In this document: in pieces, positions 45,736-54,510 of the stretch
How positions within the stretch are numbered: the stretch's first letter is position 1
Layout: the number at the start of each line of letters is the position of its first letter
DNA from: UBA4459 sp963776205
Lineage (GTDB): Bacteria; Bacteroidota; Bacteroidia; Bacteroidales; F082
Direction of reading: 5' to 3'
Assembly: GCA_963776205.1 (NCBI GenBank)
Contig: CAVZLR010000001.1
Coordinates: forward strand, 310,001 to 374,000
Length of the DNA stretch: 64,000 nt
The notes under the pieces: generated by a model
Seen by the model: the letters and a program-made list of their open reading frames with translations, nothing else
The model's database searches: none
Told to the model about the DNA's origin: nothing
Program-made: the position numbers and the translations under genes

Positions 45736-46251
45736 ATGGAACTATTAAAATTAGCCACAGAATGGGCGAAATCCGAAGTCTTCTCAACACGTTTCTTCAT
45801 CCTTTTTGCAATTTTATTTTTAATCGCAAGTATTGGGTTTTGGCAGTTGGGAAAAACGGATTTAGCAAAAGCATACATAATTCCAACCTTGGTAGCAGGT
45901 TTATTACTTATGACAATAGGACTTGGTTTATTTTTTACCAATAAATCAAGGATTACCCAATTTGAAAAAGCGTTTAATAACGATACACCAGCCTTTTATC
46001 AGTCCGAAATTGAACGTTCCGAAAGCACATTAAAAGAATACAAAGTTGTATTTAAGGTAATTCCAATTCTTATTATCATAGCAGCATTATTAATTCTTTT
46101 TATTAACACACCAACTTGGAGAGCAATTAGCATTACAACAATTGCTATGCTGATAATTATCTTATTAGTTGACGGAACTGCACACTCGAGAATTGAAGCC
46201 TACCATAAAGAATTGAAATTGGTGGCTATAGAAAATGAAATAAAAAAATAA
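45736..46251 (+). CDS. Membrane protein of unknown function
   Basis: 171 residues with four predicted transmembrane helices at about 20-37, 48-67, 105-123 and 128-145. A polar loop of about 35 residues (FEKAFNNDTPAFYQSEIERS) lies between helices 2 and 3, and the C-terminus is charged and cytoplasmic-looking. I know proteins of this general look encoded beside SDR and AraC genes in Bacteroidota, but no function is established. It starts three bases after the AraC stop, so the three genes form one transcript. A cassette-junction-like sequence begins at its stop codon. Confidence 0.72.
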   Translation: MELLKLATEWAKSEVFSTRFFILFAILFLIASIGFWQLGKTDLAKAYIIPTLVAGLLLMTIGLGLFFTNKSRITQFEKAFNNDTPAFYQSEIERSESTLKEYKVVFKVIPILIIIAALLILFINTPTWRAISITTIAMLIIILLVDGTAHSRIEAYHKELKLVAIENEIKK

Positions 46252-46357
46252 CTACACACAACAATGTGTAGAAGTAATAGTACTAGCAGGAAAAATAGCA
46301 TAAATTTGAAGTAAATAAGGCACGCACCATCGCCAAAACGTTAGCAGCAAGCTTAAA
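46246..46357. repeat. Cassette-junction-like sequence (attC-like candidate)
   Basis: Starting at the stop of the preceding gene, CTACACA-CAACAA-TGTGTAG (46252-46271) is a perfect 7+6+7 hairpin. About 70 bases later comes CGCCAAAACGTTAGCAGCAAGC (46331-46352) immediately before the next ATG. A TAAC at the left edge (46248-46251) can pair with the GTTA at the right (46339-46343). The layout, with palindromic ends around a variable middle and directly abutting both genes, resembles recombination junctions of gene cassettes. Neither end fits the classical attC consensus exactly. Confidence 0.4.
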
Positions 46358-47428
46358 ATGACAGAAAGTCAAACCATAAAATCCAAATTACAAATTTCGA
46401 CTGTATTGATCTTAATTGTAGGAGGAGTTATTTTCATAATAGGAGGTTGCTTCATTGCCACAAGGTCATTACAAGAAGAATATCCTCAAATTATCGGAAT
46501 AGCAATCGGACTCCTTTTTGGACTTTTTGGTCTTATCTCAATTTTTTCAGTCTTTTTTATTGACAGGTATGTGCTTAAAAATGAAAAGTTGGTAGTAAAA
46601 TCAATTTTTGAATTTCCTAAGAAAGTAATTTACATCAAAGACATTGTGAGTTATAATGAAATAGAAAAGCAAAATAAGTCTGGAAAATGGAAAGTCCTAA
46701 CTATTTTTACAAAACATCATAAGGTTAAAATATCTTCTTCAATTGTTTCGAATTATTCACTTTTTAAAGACCGTCTAATAAAAAATAAATCAAGAAATGA
46801 ATACTCTGAAAGACTTTGGGGCTATAGAGTTATGTATCGTTATGGTTTGGGATTTCTTGCTGTTGGATTCGTATTCGTTTTATTATTTTCTAAAATTTAC
46901 TTAACCCCATATAAAGATATTCTTACTGATCAACTTACTTTAGTAATTGGAACCGTTTCTGAGGATTTAAAAATTAATAATGATGGTAGAAAAAGGGCAA
47001 AATCAATTCGAATTATGCTAGATGAATACCCAGGTTTCATTTTTCATATTTCGGGAACTTCATTTTATGCCTCTGACTCAAAAGGAATCATATCTAATAT
47101 TTTCTCCGGCGATGAAATTCAGATTGATATTCTATCTGAAACAAATAGTAAAAAACTAACAAGAACGGAAGTGCTGACATTTTGGGATAAAACAATCGGT
47201 TATAAAAACATTGAAATTTTTGGACTAAGAAAAGGCAATCGAGAATTTTTAAAATTAAAATCCATAAACAAGGAGCATAAAAATAGTTCTACTTATTATG
47301 CTACTTGGATCTTTCTTATTATTGGACTAACAAGTATAACAACAGGAATATCATATATTATTAAGAAAAAGCCAGCCGCCAACAGCAAGTATAATCAAGC
47401 GGGCTGTAGTATATATAATGAAAGCTAA
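46358..47428 (+). CDS. Membrane protein of unknown function, PH-like segment
   Basis: 356 residues. Two N-terminal TMs (about 15-35 and 44-68), then a soluble segment (about 69-150, VLKNEKLVVKSIFEFPKKVI) of the kind found in bacterial PH-like membrane proteins, a third TM (about 165-183), a larger soluble domain and a last TM (about 315-335). No signal peptide. The final 20 residues are encoded by sequence that looks like a cassette end (AGCCGCCAACAGCAAG near 47374), so the native C-terminus may be shorter or may have been altered by recombination. No family assigned. It is preceded by a junction-like sequence rather than a promoter I can recognise. Confidence 0.68.
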   Translation: MTESQTIKSKLQISTVLILIVGGVIFIIGGCFIATRSLQEEYPQIIGIAIGLLFGLFGLISIFSVFFIDRYVLKNEKLVVKSIFEFPKKVIYIKDIVSYNEIEKQNKSGKWKVLTIFTKHHKVKISSSIVSNYSLFKDRLIKNKSRNEYSERLWGYRVMYRYGLGFLAVGFVFVLLFSKIYLTPYKDILTDQLTLVIGTVSEDLKINNDGRKRAKSIRIMLDEYPGFIFHISGTSFYASDSKGIISNIFSGDEIQIDILSETNSKKLTRTEVLTFWDKTIGYKNIEIFGLRKGNREFLKLKSINKEHKNSSTYYATWIFLIIGLTSITTGISYIIKKKPAANSKYNQAGCSIYNES

Positions 47429-47439
47429 ATCGTAAAATA

Positions 47440-47505
47440 AAACACGTTGTAAGTTGAAAAGATAGAGTGTCAAAACGCCCACCTGCTCATACTTGCAACC
47501 CGTTG
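47440..47505. repeat. Second cassette-junction-like inverted repeat
   Basis: GTTGTAAGT (47446-47454) pairs with ACTTGCAAC (47491-47499), allowing one G-U, and the right arm is followed by CCGTTGTAT. It lies between the membrane-protein gene and the convergent glpD gene and may mark the right end of an acquired block. Confidence 0.35.
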
Positions 47506-47509
47506 TATA

Positions 47510-49066
47510 TCAAGGCAGATAATTTTCAGCTAATTTGGAATAGGATTCGACCTGATTTTTTATCCATTTCTTATCACGCTTAAGTTCCTTAGCCATCATG
47601 TTGGCAACTATTGGGGCAACTTCGATACTTGCTCTGGCATCCAGCAATAGAAGTCGTGTTCGGCGGGCCAAAAAATCTTCAACTTTTCTGGCCATTTCCT
47701 TTCGAACTGCCCAAATTATTTCACCTTTTCGAATGTTATGGTCAGGATGTAAGTGTTTATTATAATCAGGATTTTCATTTAATAAAACATCAATTTCATG
47801 GGCATCGGAACCATACACGCTTAAAAAACCATAGTTTTTTGAATTATTCTGATAACCATGCACACGTAAGTTTTTAGAAATCGAAGCTGTTTCAGGTAAA
47901 TCACCCAGTACGATCGCCTGTTCTACCACATCTTCTGCCATTTTTCTGTATGTTGTCCATTTGCCACCAGAAATAGAAATAAGTCCACTTCGTGAAATGG
48001 TAATAACGTGATCCCGCGAAATGGATGCGGTATCATGATCTTTATCACTACTTTTAACCAGGGGGCGTAAGCCTGCAAAAACACTCTTCACATCACTTCT
48101 TAGCGGGTCTTTGGTTAAATACCTGGCCGCATGTTTTAACAAGAATTTTATTTCGTCTTCTTGAGGAATGGGTTCTAAAAGACAATCTTCAACGTAAGTA
48201 TCTGTGGTCCCCACCAGGGTTCGATCATACCATGGAACAGCAAATAAAACACGTCCATCATCAGTATGTGGAACCATAATGGCTGTATTTCCCGGCAGAA
48301 ATGATTTGTCGAGAACCAGATGCACTCCCTGGCTGCTGGTCATCATATTTTGGGCCTGCTGATCGTCCATTTTTCTCACCGAATCGGTAAAAACACCTGT
48401 AGCATTGATGACAACCTTTGCATGAATCGTATATTTTTCACCCGACTCCATATCTTCTGATATAATTCCACTCACGCTTTCACCTTTTTTTATCAGTGAT
48501 ACAGCTTTCACATAATTCAGCAGTGTTGCCCCTTGTTCTGCAGCAGTTTGTGCCAAATTAACCAACAAACGGGCATCGTCAAATTGACCATCATGGTAAA
48601 TTACGCCTCCACGTAATCCTTCTGTTTCAACAGTTGGTATGTGCTTAACCGTTTCTTCCTTTGAAAGACGTTTCGAGGGGCCAAAGTTTTCCTTACCGGC
48701 AAGCATATCGTAAATTTTGAGTCCAATACCATAAAAAGGCCCTTCCCACCAATCGTAAACCGGAACAATAAAAGGGAGGTCGTGAACCAGATGCGGGGCA
48801 TTCCGGCGTAAAATCCCCCGTTCCTTTAATGCTTCGAGCACCAATGAAATATTACCCTGTTGCAGATACCGGACCCCACCATGAACTAATTTTGTACTGC
48901 GGCTTGATGTTGCTATTCCAAAATCTGATTGCTCTATTAAAACTACTTTATAACCGCGAGATGCAGCTTCAACTGCTGTTCCAATACCTGTAGCCCCTCC
49001 TCCAATAATGGCGATGTCCCAAAATGTTGAGTTTTTTATTTCAGAAATCATTCTGTCTCTTTTCAT
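47510..49066 (-). CDS. glpD: Aerobic glycerol-3-phosphate dehydrogenase
   Basis: 518-residue FAD-dependent enzyme that oxidises sn-glycerol 3-phosphate to dihydroxyacetone phosphate and gives electrons to the quinone pool at the membrane. FAD motif IIGGGATGIG (21-30), the substrate-side RSTKLVHGGVRYL segment, PWYDRTLVGTTDT, and the closing SISGGKWTTYRKMAEDVV match GlpD. A DAO_C domain follows (about 400-515). The length is normal. It lies downstream of glpQ (42-base gap), so glycerophosphodiesters released by GlpQ feed straight into central metabolism. Confidence 0.95.
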   Translation of the reverse strand: MKRDRMISEIKNSTFWDIAIIGGGATGIGTAVEAASRGYKVVLIEQSDFGIATSSRSTKLVHGGVRYLQQGNISLVLEALKERGILRRNAPHLVHDLPFIVPVYDWWEGPFYGIGLKIYDMLAGKENFGPSKRLSKEETVKHIPTVETEGLRGGVIYHDGQFDDARLLVNLAQTAAEQGATLLNYVKAVSLIKKGESVSGIISEDMESGEKYTIHAKVVINATGVFTDSVRKMDDQQAQNMMTSSQGVHLVLDKSFLPGNTAIMVPHTDDGRVLFAVPWYDRTLVGTTDTYVEDCLLEPIPQEDEIKFLLKHAARYLTKDPLRSDVKSVFAGLRPLVKSSDKDHDTASISRDHVITISRSGLISISGGKWTTYRKMAEDVVEQAIVLGDLPETASISKNLRVHGYQNNSKNYGFLSVYGSDAHEIDVLLNENPDYNKHLHPDHNIRKGEIIWAVRKEMARKVEDFLARRTRLLLLDARASIEVAPIVANMMAKELKRDKKWIKNQVESYSKLAENYLP

Positions 49067-49108
49067 GGTATCTTTTTTATTTTATTAAATGGAACTTATT
49101 GTCTTCTT

Positions 49109-49870
49109 TCAATAATTAATAAGTTGTTCCGTGATCCAACCGGCCCTGTTGGTTGTTATGCCATCAATACCATTTTCTAAAAGTGTTTTAGCTTTTTCAG
49201 GATTATCTACCGTCCAGGCATATACCAGCAACCCGGCTTTTTGAAATTTTTCAATGAAACTGCTATTTAAAGATTTCCCTGCCCAAACATCAACTCCATC
49301 TAAATTATGCTTCTTCACTTTGTTAATTATATATTGTTTATTGACCCAAATGATCCAGTATGGCCAGTAATAATCCAAATTAATTAACCATAGCATTCTA
49401 TATTCGGGCATCATTTGTTTGGCTTTAGCCAGGGTATTTACATTAAACGCTATGAGTTCTATTTGTGAATTTTTTAAACGGGATTGAGCCAGGTCAAACT
49501 TTAACCTGTCAAGAATGCGTTGGTCACTTTTAATTTCAATGATCAGTTTACCTCCCGACGGAACTGTTTTCAATACCTCGTAAAGCGTTGGAATACGCTC
49601 ATTTTTCCACTTATTATTTTTGAAAGAACCAAAATCAAGAAGTCGTAGCTCCTGAAGCGTTGCGCTTTTAATTATTTTTTTCTTTCCTGAGGTTCTAAGT
49701 GTATCGTAATCGTGAATTACAACAATTTCATTATCGTTCGTTAGATGAATGTCAATTTCCACTGCCCTGGCCTTATTTTTCCAGGCAAGATCAATTGATG
49801 CAAGTGTGTTTTCAGGAGCATCGAAAGATTCGCCCCTATGGGCTATTATTACACCGTTTAATTTACTCAC
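49109..49870 (-). CDS. Glycerophosphodiester phosphodiesterase
   Basis: 253-residue GDPD-type TIM barrel that hydrolyses glycerophosphodiesters to glycerol 3-phosphate and an alcohol. Motifs: AHRGESFDAPENT (10-22), EIDIHLTNDNEIVVIHD with metal ligands Glu, Asp and His, KLIIEIKS, and the C-terminal VYAWTVDN. No signal peptide, so a cytoplasmic enzyme. The start is GTG at 49870; the next in-frame ATG would delete the catalytic histidine. Its neighbour glpD consumes the product. The upstream phospholipase-D-like gene on the same strand ends 50 bases before it and could supply phospholipid-derived substrates from outside. Confidence 0.93.
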   Translation of the reverse strand: MSKLNGVIIAHRGESFDAPENTLASIDLAWKNKARAVEIDIHLTNDNEIVVIHDYDTLRTSGKKKIIKSATLQELRLLDFGSFKNNKWKNERIPTLYEVLKTVPSGGKLIIEIKSDQRILDRLKFDLAQSRLKNSQIELIAFNVNTLAKAKQMMPEYRMLWLINLDYYWPYWIIWVNKQYIINKVKKHNLDGVDVWAGKSLNSSFIEKFQKAGLLVYAWTVDNPEKAKTLLENGIDGITTNRAGWITEQLINY

Positions 49871-49920
49871 ACAATTTTTATCATTTGATCATCTGTCACC
49901 AACAATTCCTCGTCAAAATC

Positions 49921-52380
49921 TTAAAAAATAAATTTCGAAGAAACTCTGCCGGTAGTACTTGTAATATCTATCATGTACAAGCCTTTAGAGATGTTCTTCA
50001 GACTAAAACGTATGGCGTTATTGCCAGCCAGAACATTTACTTTTTTATAAAGAAGAAGCTTGCCATCAATACTAATTATCCTGAAATGAAGCTCTTCGGA
50101 TTGCTCAGAATAAATACCCAAATTGAGAAATCCCTGGTTTATAAATTGCTGATTCACTGAAAATTTAACACTGTTCTGCTCTCCTATTCCAGTTTCGCCT
50201 ACATCAATTGTTATCCAGGCGGTATCAGACAGCGTTGGATTATCAGCGTTATATAGTCTGTAAGACAAGCTGTCTTCACCAAGAAAATCAACTTCCGATC
50301 TATAATTGATCTCTCCTTCAACCAAATTGGCTTCCCCGTGTAGTGGCATTTGCACAATTTCTGATAAAACTTCAACATCTTCGGGAATAAAGTCATTATT
50401 AAGATAGTTGATCGTCAGCCATTCGTAGGTCATCGCATATCTATGGTCATCCACAGCTACCGGTGTTAGCAAATCATTAAACCGTTGCGAAAATTCCTGG
50501 TGAAATTGGTTGGCAAGATTCGCATCGTAAATGATTAAAGTGTTCTCATCGTTAATCGATTCGGCTGATGCTGACCAGTTATGGGACCCGGTTATTACAA
50601 CAGGATTGGCATCGCCTTCCTCGAAATCCATCAGCGCATATTTGTGATGAAATACGGGTCCATCCGGCCACCCACTACCATCCGCATTTACATAATTCCT
50701 CACATTAACTCCATTGTCAATAAGGTACTGATATTCGCTGCCTGTGTATTCCACATAATCGATAATCCCCCTGATCTCAAGACCATTCTGCTGCGCATCA
50801 ACGATGGAATTTCCCAATGAATTTTCCGTAAATACCATGATGCCAAATTCAATATTGTTTTCTGCCTGATCAATCGCAGCTGCAATTTTAGAAGTCGTAT
50901 TATCGGAGGGTGAAAAATAAGCATCTATTGGAATATCGTTAATAAGAAATTTATGAGGTGTATTATCCGTTTTTTCAGCTCCAAACCTGGCATTTTCTTC
51001 ATCATAGTTTGCATCATCACTTCCCCACATTTCTTCAAATTCAAGCGTAAATCCCAACGCCAGGCTTTTATCCTGAATACAAATCATATTGTTGTAATCC
51101 CAACCCAAATTATTGACTGTATGATTTAAAGACCCTGTAATCAACCACGCTCCCATTTCTGCCTCAGCATCAATAATGATGAATTTATTGTGCATGATGG
51201 CTTCTGTATTTCCAAAAAGGACCGGAATATTTTCATTCAGATTATCAAGTGCAGGATTGGTTCCTATATCATCTGTTATATACCTGACAAGAACACCATT
51301 ATCATAGGCACTATTAATGGCTGCAACAATTTCATCCGATTCCTGCTCATACATGGTAATATCAATTGTTTGCTGGGCCATACTGATATAATGAATAACA
51401 GTATCCGTAATATTTGGAGTCCATACAGCCATTTCATCACCTGCCACAGAATGATCAACCTGATGATTAAAATAAAGCTTTATCATTCCCGAAGAAGTTG
51501 AAACTGTGGCATATGGTCTTGTGAAATCCGTTGTAGTATCAATGCCAACAACAGAGAATGGCCTCACATAATAAATACTGGATGGATTCAAGCCAGCTAA
51601 TTCTAATTCATGTTCAACGGTATTCCCGGGTATTGATACGTAACCTCCTTCCAATTCAGGTGTTATTCCCCAGAACAATTCTGTAGTTGCCACTGTATTG
51701 GTTTCCCAGGTGAGCGTAATTGAAGTTTGCTCCAGGTTAATCTGTGTCGGATCGCTTACAAAAAACAGGTTCTCCATGATCACAATATCATTTTCATCCC
51801 TGGGTTCAATCTTATAAAAATCGAATGAGTAATTCAAGGGTCCGGTTACAGAATAGTTTAACCCGATATCAGGGGAATAAGCTACGCCCATATCATCCAC
51901 AACGCATGGACCTGAATCATCGTCCAGTTCCCATTCGCCATAACCCAGGTTGTCATTTGTGCAAATGGCATTTTCTACCTTTACGAGTACACCCTCATAT
52001 GCTTCATCATTAATTTCGCCGGTATTCAATACCGAAGCAGGAGGTAACATATTTCCTGAGGAAAGCACTGTGAATGTACTTACATTCTTAAGCTCTGTTA
52101 GTTCATAATATTCATCCACTTCTGCAGTCAATTCGATTTCATCACCAAGCGCAACATCCTCAGTGGAATACACATACACGCCATTCCAGGCTCCTTCTCC
52201 ATCCTGGATAAAATAACTGCCATTAAAAACCCCGGTAACAATCCCATACGTATTTACAATCTGGCCTTCAAAAGGCGAAACATCTTGCTGGCCCTGAATC
52301 TCATAAATCGTAACATCTGGTTGTGAAAACGATACGAGGCATGACAAAATAAATGATAAGATAATGGCTGATTTTTTCAT
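49921..52380 (-). CDS. Type IX-secreted phospholipase D-like protein
   Basis: 819 residues from ATG 52380, which begins a clean signal peptide (KKSAIILSFILSCLVSFSQ). Order: an OB-fold-like domain (about 25-210, TYGIVTGVFNGSYFIQDGEG), a fibronectin III-like domain (about 230-310), two PLD half-domains with HxKxxxxD motifs HNKFIIID (near 395) and HHKYALMD (near 577), each followed by TGS.N, then a short Ig-like segment and a Por sorting domain (last about 75 residues). Two full HKD motifs predict an active phosphodiesterase or nuclease outside the cell. OB plus PLD suggests nucleic acid as well as lipid as substrate. It precedes glpQ and glpD. Confidence 0.87.
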   Translation of the reverse strand: MKKSAIILSFILSCLVSFSQPDVTIYEIQGQQDVSPFEGQIVNTYGIVTGVFNGSYFIQDGEGAWNGVYVYSTEDVALGDEIELTAEVDEYYELTELKNVSTFTVLSSGNMLPPASVLNTGEINDEAYEGVLVKVENAICTNDNLGYGEWELDDDSGPCVVDDMGVAYSPDIGLNYSVTGPLNYSFDFYKIEPRDENDIVIMENLFFVSDPTQINLEQTSITLTWETNTVATTELFWGITPELEGGYVSIPGNTVEHELELAGLNPSSIYYVRPFSVVGIDTTTDFTRPYATVSTSSGMIKLYFNHQVDHSVAGDEMAVWTPNITDTVIHYISMAQQTIDITMYEQESDEIVAAINSAYDNGVLVRYITDDIGTNPALDNLNENIPVLFGNTEAIMHNKFIIIDAEAEMGAWLITGSLNHTVNNLGWDYNNMICIQDKSLALGFTLEFEEMWGSDDANYDEENARFGAEKTDNTPHKFLINDIPIDAYFSPSDNTTSKIAAAIDQAENNIEFGIMVFTENSLGNSIVDAQQNGLEIRGIIDYVEYTGSEYQYLIDNGVNVRNYVNADGSGWPDGPVFHHKYALMDFEEGDANPVVITGSHNWSASAESINDENTLIIYDANLANQFHQEFSQRFNDLLTPVAVDDHRYAMTYEWLTINYLNNDFIPEDVEVLSEIVQMPLHGEANLVEGEINYRSEVDFLGEDSLSYRLYNADNPTLSDTAWITIDVGETGIGEQNSVKFSVNQQFINQGFLNLGIYSEQSEELHFRIISIDGKLLLYKKVNVLAGNNAIRFSLKNISKGLYMIDITSTTGRVSSKFIF

Positions 52381-52532
52381 GATATTAAATTTCTTGAGTA
52401 AAGATAATAATCTTAAGAATAGTATCTCTACGCGTTTTTCTGTTCTGCTTAATATAAATTCTATTACTATTTCAGCCCCATTCATCTGCTGGTTTTGTTA
52501 TCTTTACATTCCTATTTAAAAATCAAAAACAA

Positions 52533-54486
52533 ATGATCAAAAAAATCCTTATGCTGGGCATCAGCCTGTTGGTTTTGCAGGCCGCTTTCCCGGCTTCCAT
52601 ACCTGAACTGATTAAAAATTCCGGTTGCAGTGCAGATTACCCGAATCAACACCTGCTCGTCATCTTCGACAGTACCAGCGTTGATATGCAGGAAAGTGGA
52701 TTGAGTTTTTATCATACCCACACCCTGTATAAAATATTGTCTGTCAAAGGCGCCAAAGATTTCAATGTTTTCAAATACGGCTATGATCCGCTATCTGCCT
52801 ATGTGGACATTAGAAAAGTTACCGTATACCGCAAAAATGGTGAGATTGAAGAACTGGACATGAACCAGGTATATGATTACCCGGCTCCTGCGCGGATGAT
52901 CTACTGGGGTGCCCGTGAGAAAATGATTGAGATTGGGCGACTGGAACCTGGCGATGCCATTGAGGTTTTCCTGTTCAAAAAGGGATATACCTATGCCCTG
53001 CTTCAGGATGACGACGACAAATACATTCCACCTATGCGGGGACATTTTTATGATATCGTTCCCTTTTGGAGTAGCGACCCGGTTTTGTTCAAATATTACA
53101 GCGTGTGCCATCCCTGAGGAAAAGCTGGTGCAATACCGTTTTTATAATGGCACCGCCGAATCTTCAGCCGTGCTGGTAGATGGTAAAAAGAAATATACCT
53201 TTATTAAAAAAGACATCATGCCCTTTGAAAGGGAAGCCCATATGGTGGACCCTTCAGATGTAGCACCTAAACTACTTATCTCAACCAGCCCCGACTGGTA
53301 TGCCAAGTCGCTGTGGTTTTATAATGTGAACGAAGATTACGGAAGTTTCGAATCGACACCTGAAATCGACAAAAAAGTAGCCGAAATTTTGGCGGATGCA
53401 CAAACTGAAATGGATTCCATTTCGTTGCTCACCCATTGGGCTGCCGACGAAATCAGGTATTCAGGTATTTCGATGGGCCCCGGTGAAGGATATACACTGC
53501 ATAGTGGCGACATGAACTTTACTGACCGTTGCGGCGTTTGCAAGGATAAAGCAGGTATGCTGATCACCATGCTTCGGTCTGCAGGATTTGAGTCTTATCC
53601 TGCTATGACAATGGCCGGTTCCCGCATCGATTACATCCCTGCCGACCAATTCAACCACAGCGTCACTATTGTGAAACTGCGCAATGGCAATTACAAAATT
53701 CTCGATCCTACCTGGGTACCGTTTTTGCGTGAACTCTGGTCGAGTGCCGAGCAGCAGCAGAATTATTTAATGGGAGTGCCCGAAGGTGCCGACCTGATGG
53801 AAACACCCATTTCAGCCCCGGAAAATCATTTTTTCAGAATCAAAGGGAAGTCGGAACTACTGGCCGATGGTACCTTAAAAGGGGAATTCACACTTACAGC
53901 TGAAGGACAATCTGATGCAGCCATCCGGCGTATGTTCACAAGCAATTATAAATCGGAGTGGAAATCCTCTGTTGAAAAGGAACTATTGCAGGTTGCCCCG
54001 CAGGCCGAAATTATCAGTATGGATTTTGGCAAACCCTACGCTTACCAGGAAAATCATATTCATATTAACGTGAAATATACCATTCCGGATTATGCCATCG
54101 TCACTGATGAGGAAATTATTTTCACCCCGCTGGTTGTTGCCAATCTCTTTAAAAGAGGCATGTCGCACCTGTATTTCGATACAAGTTTGGAAGAGCGGAA
54201 ATATGCATTCCGCGACAGGTGTTCTCGCCTGGTGGAACTGGATGAAACTATCAAGCTGCCTCATAAAGGAAAATTAATCGCTTTTGATTTTGATAAAAGT
54301 GTAGGTAATGAAACTGCTTCATTTACAGGAAATATTTCACTGGAAGGAAATTCACTTACTGTCAGCGAAAAAGTAGTGCTCGGCAAACGGGTATACGAAG
54401 CCGAAGATTGGGAGATGTTTCGAAAAGCGGTTCAAAACCAGCAGAAATTCGCGGAAACTCCTCTGATTATTGAATTGAACAATTAA
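52533..54486 (+). pseudogene. DUF3857/transglutaminase-like secreted protein, one frameshift
   Basis: About 650 residues when two frames are joined near 53095-53108; one extra base in GTGTG would explain the break. The first part has a signal peptide (cleavage after FPAS) and a DUF3857 beta domain (KVTVYRKNGEIEELDMNQVY, ARMIYWGAREKMIEIGRLEPGD). The second continues with IPEEKLVQYRFYNG and a transglutaminase-like core, with catalytic Cys in TDRCGVCKDKAGML, His in NHSVTIV and Asp in ILDPTW. The triad is intact. Such periplasmic proteins are common in Bacteroidota, but the substrate is unknown. A second DUF3857 gene follows after 24 bases. Confidence 0.8.
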
Positions 54487-54510
54487 GCTTAACGAGAAAA
54501 CACCTTGAAA

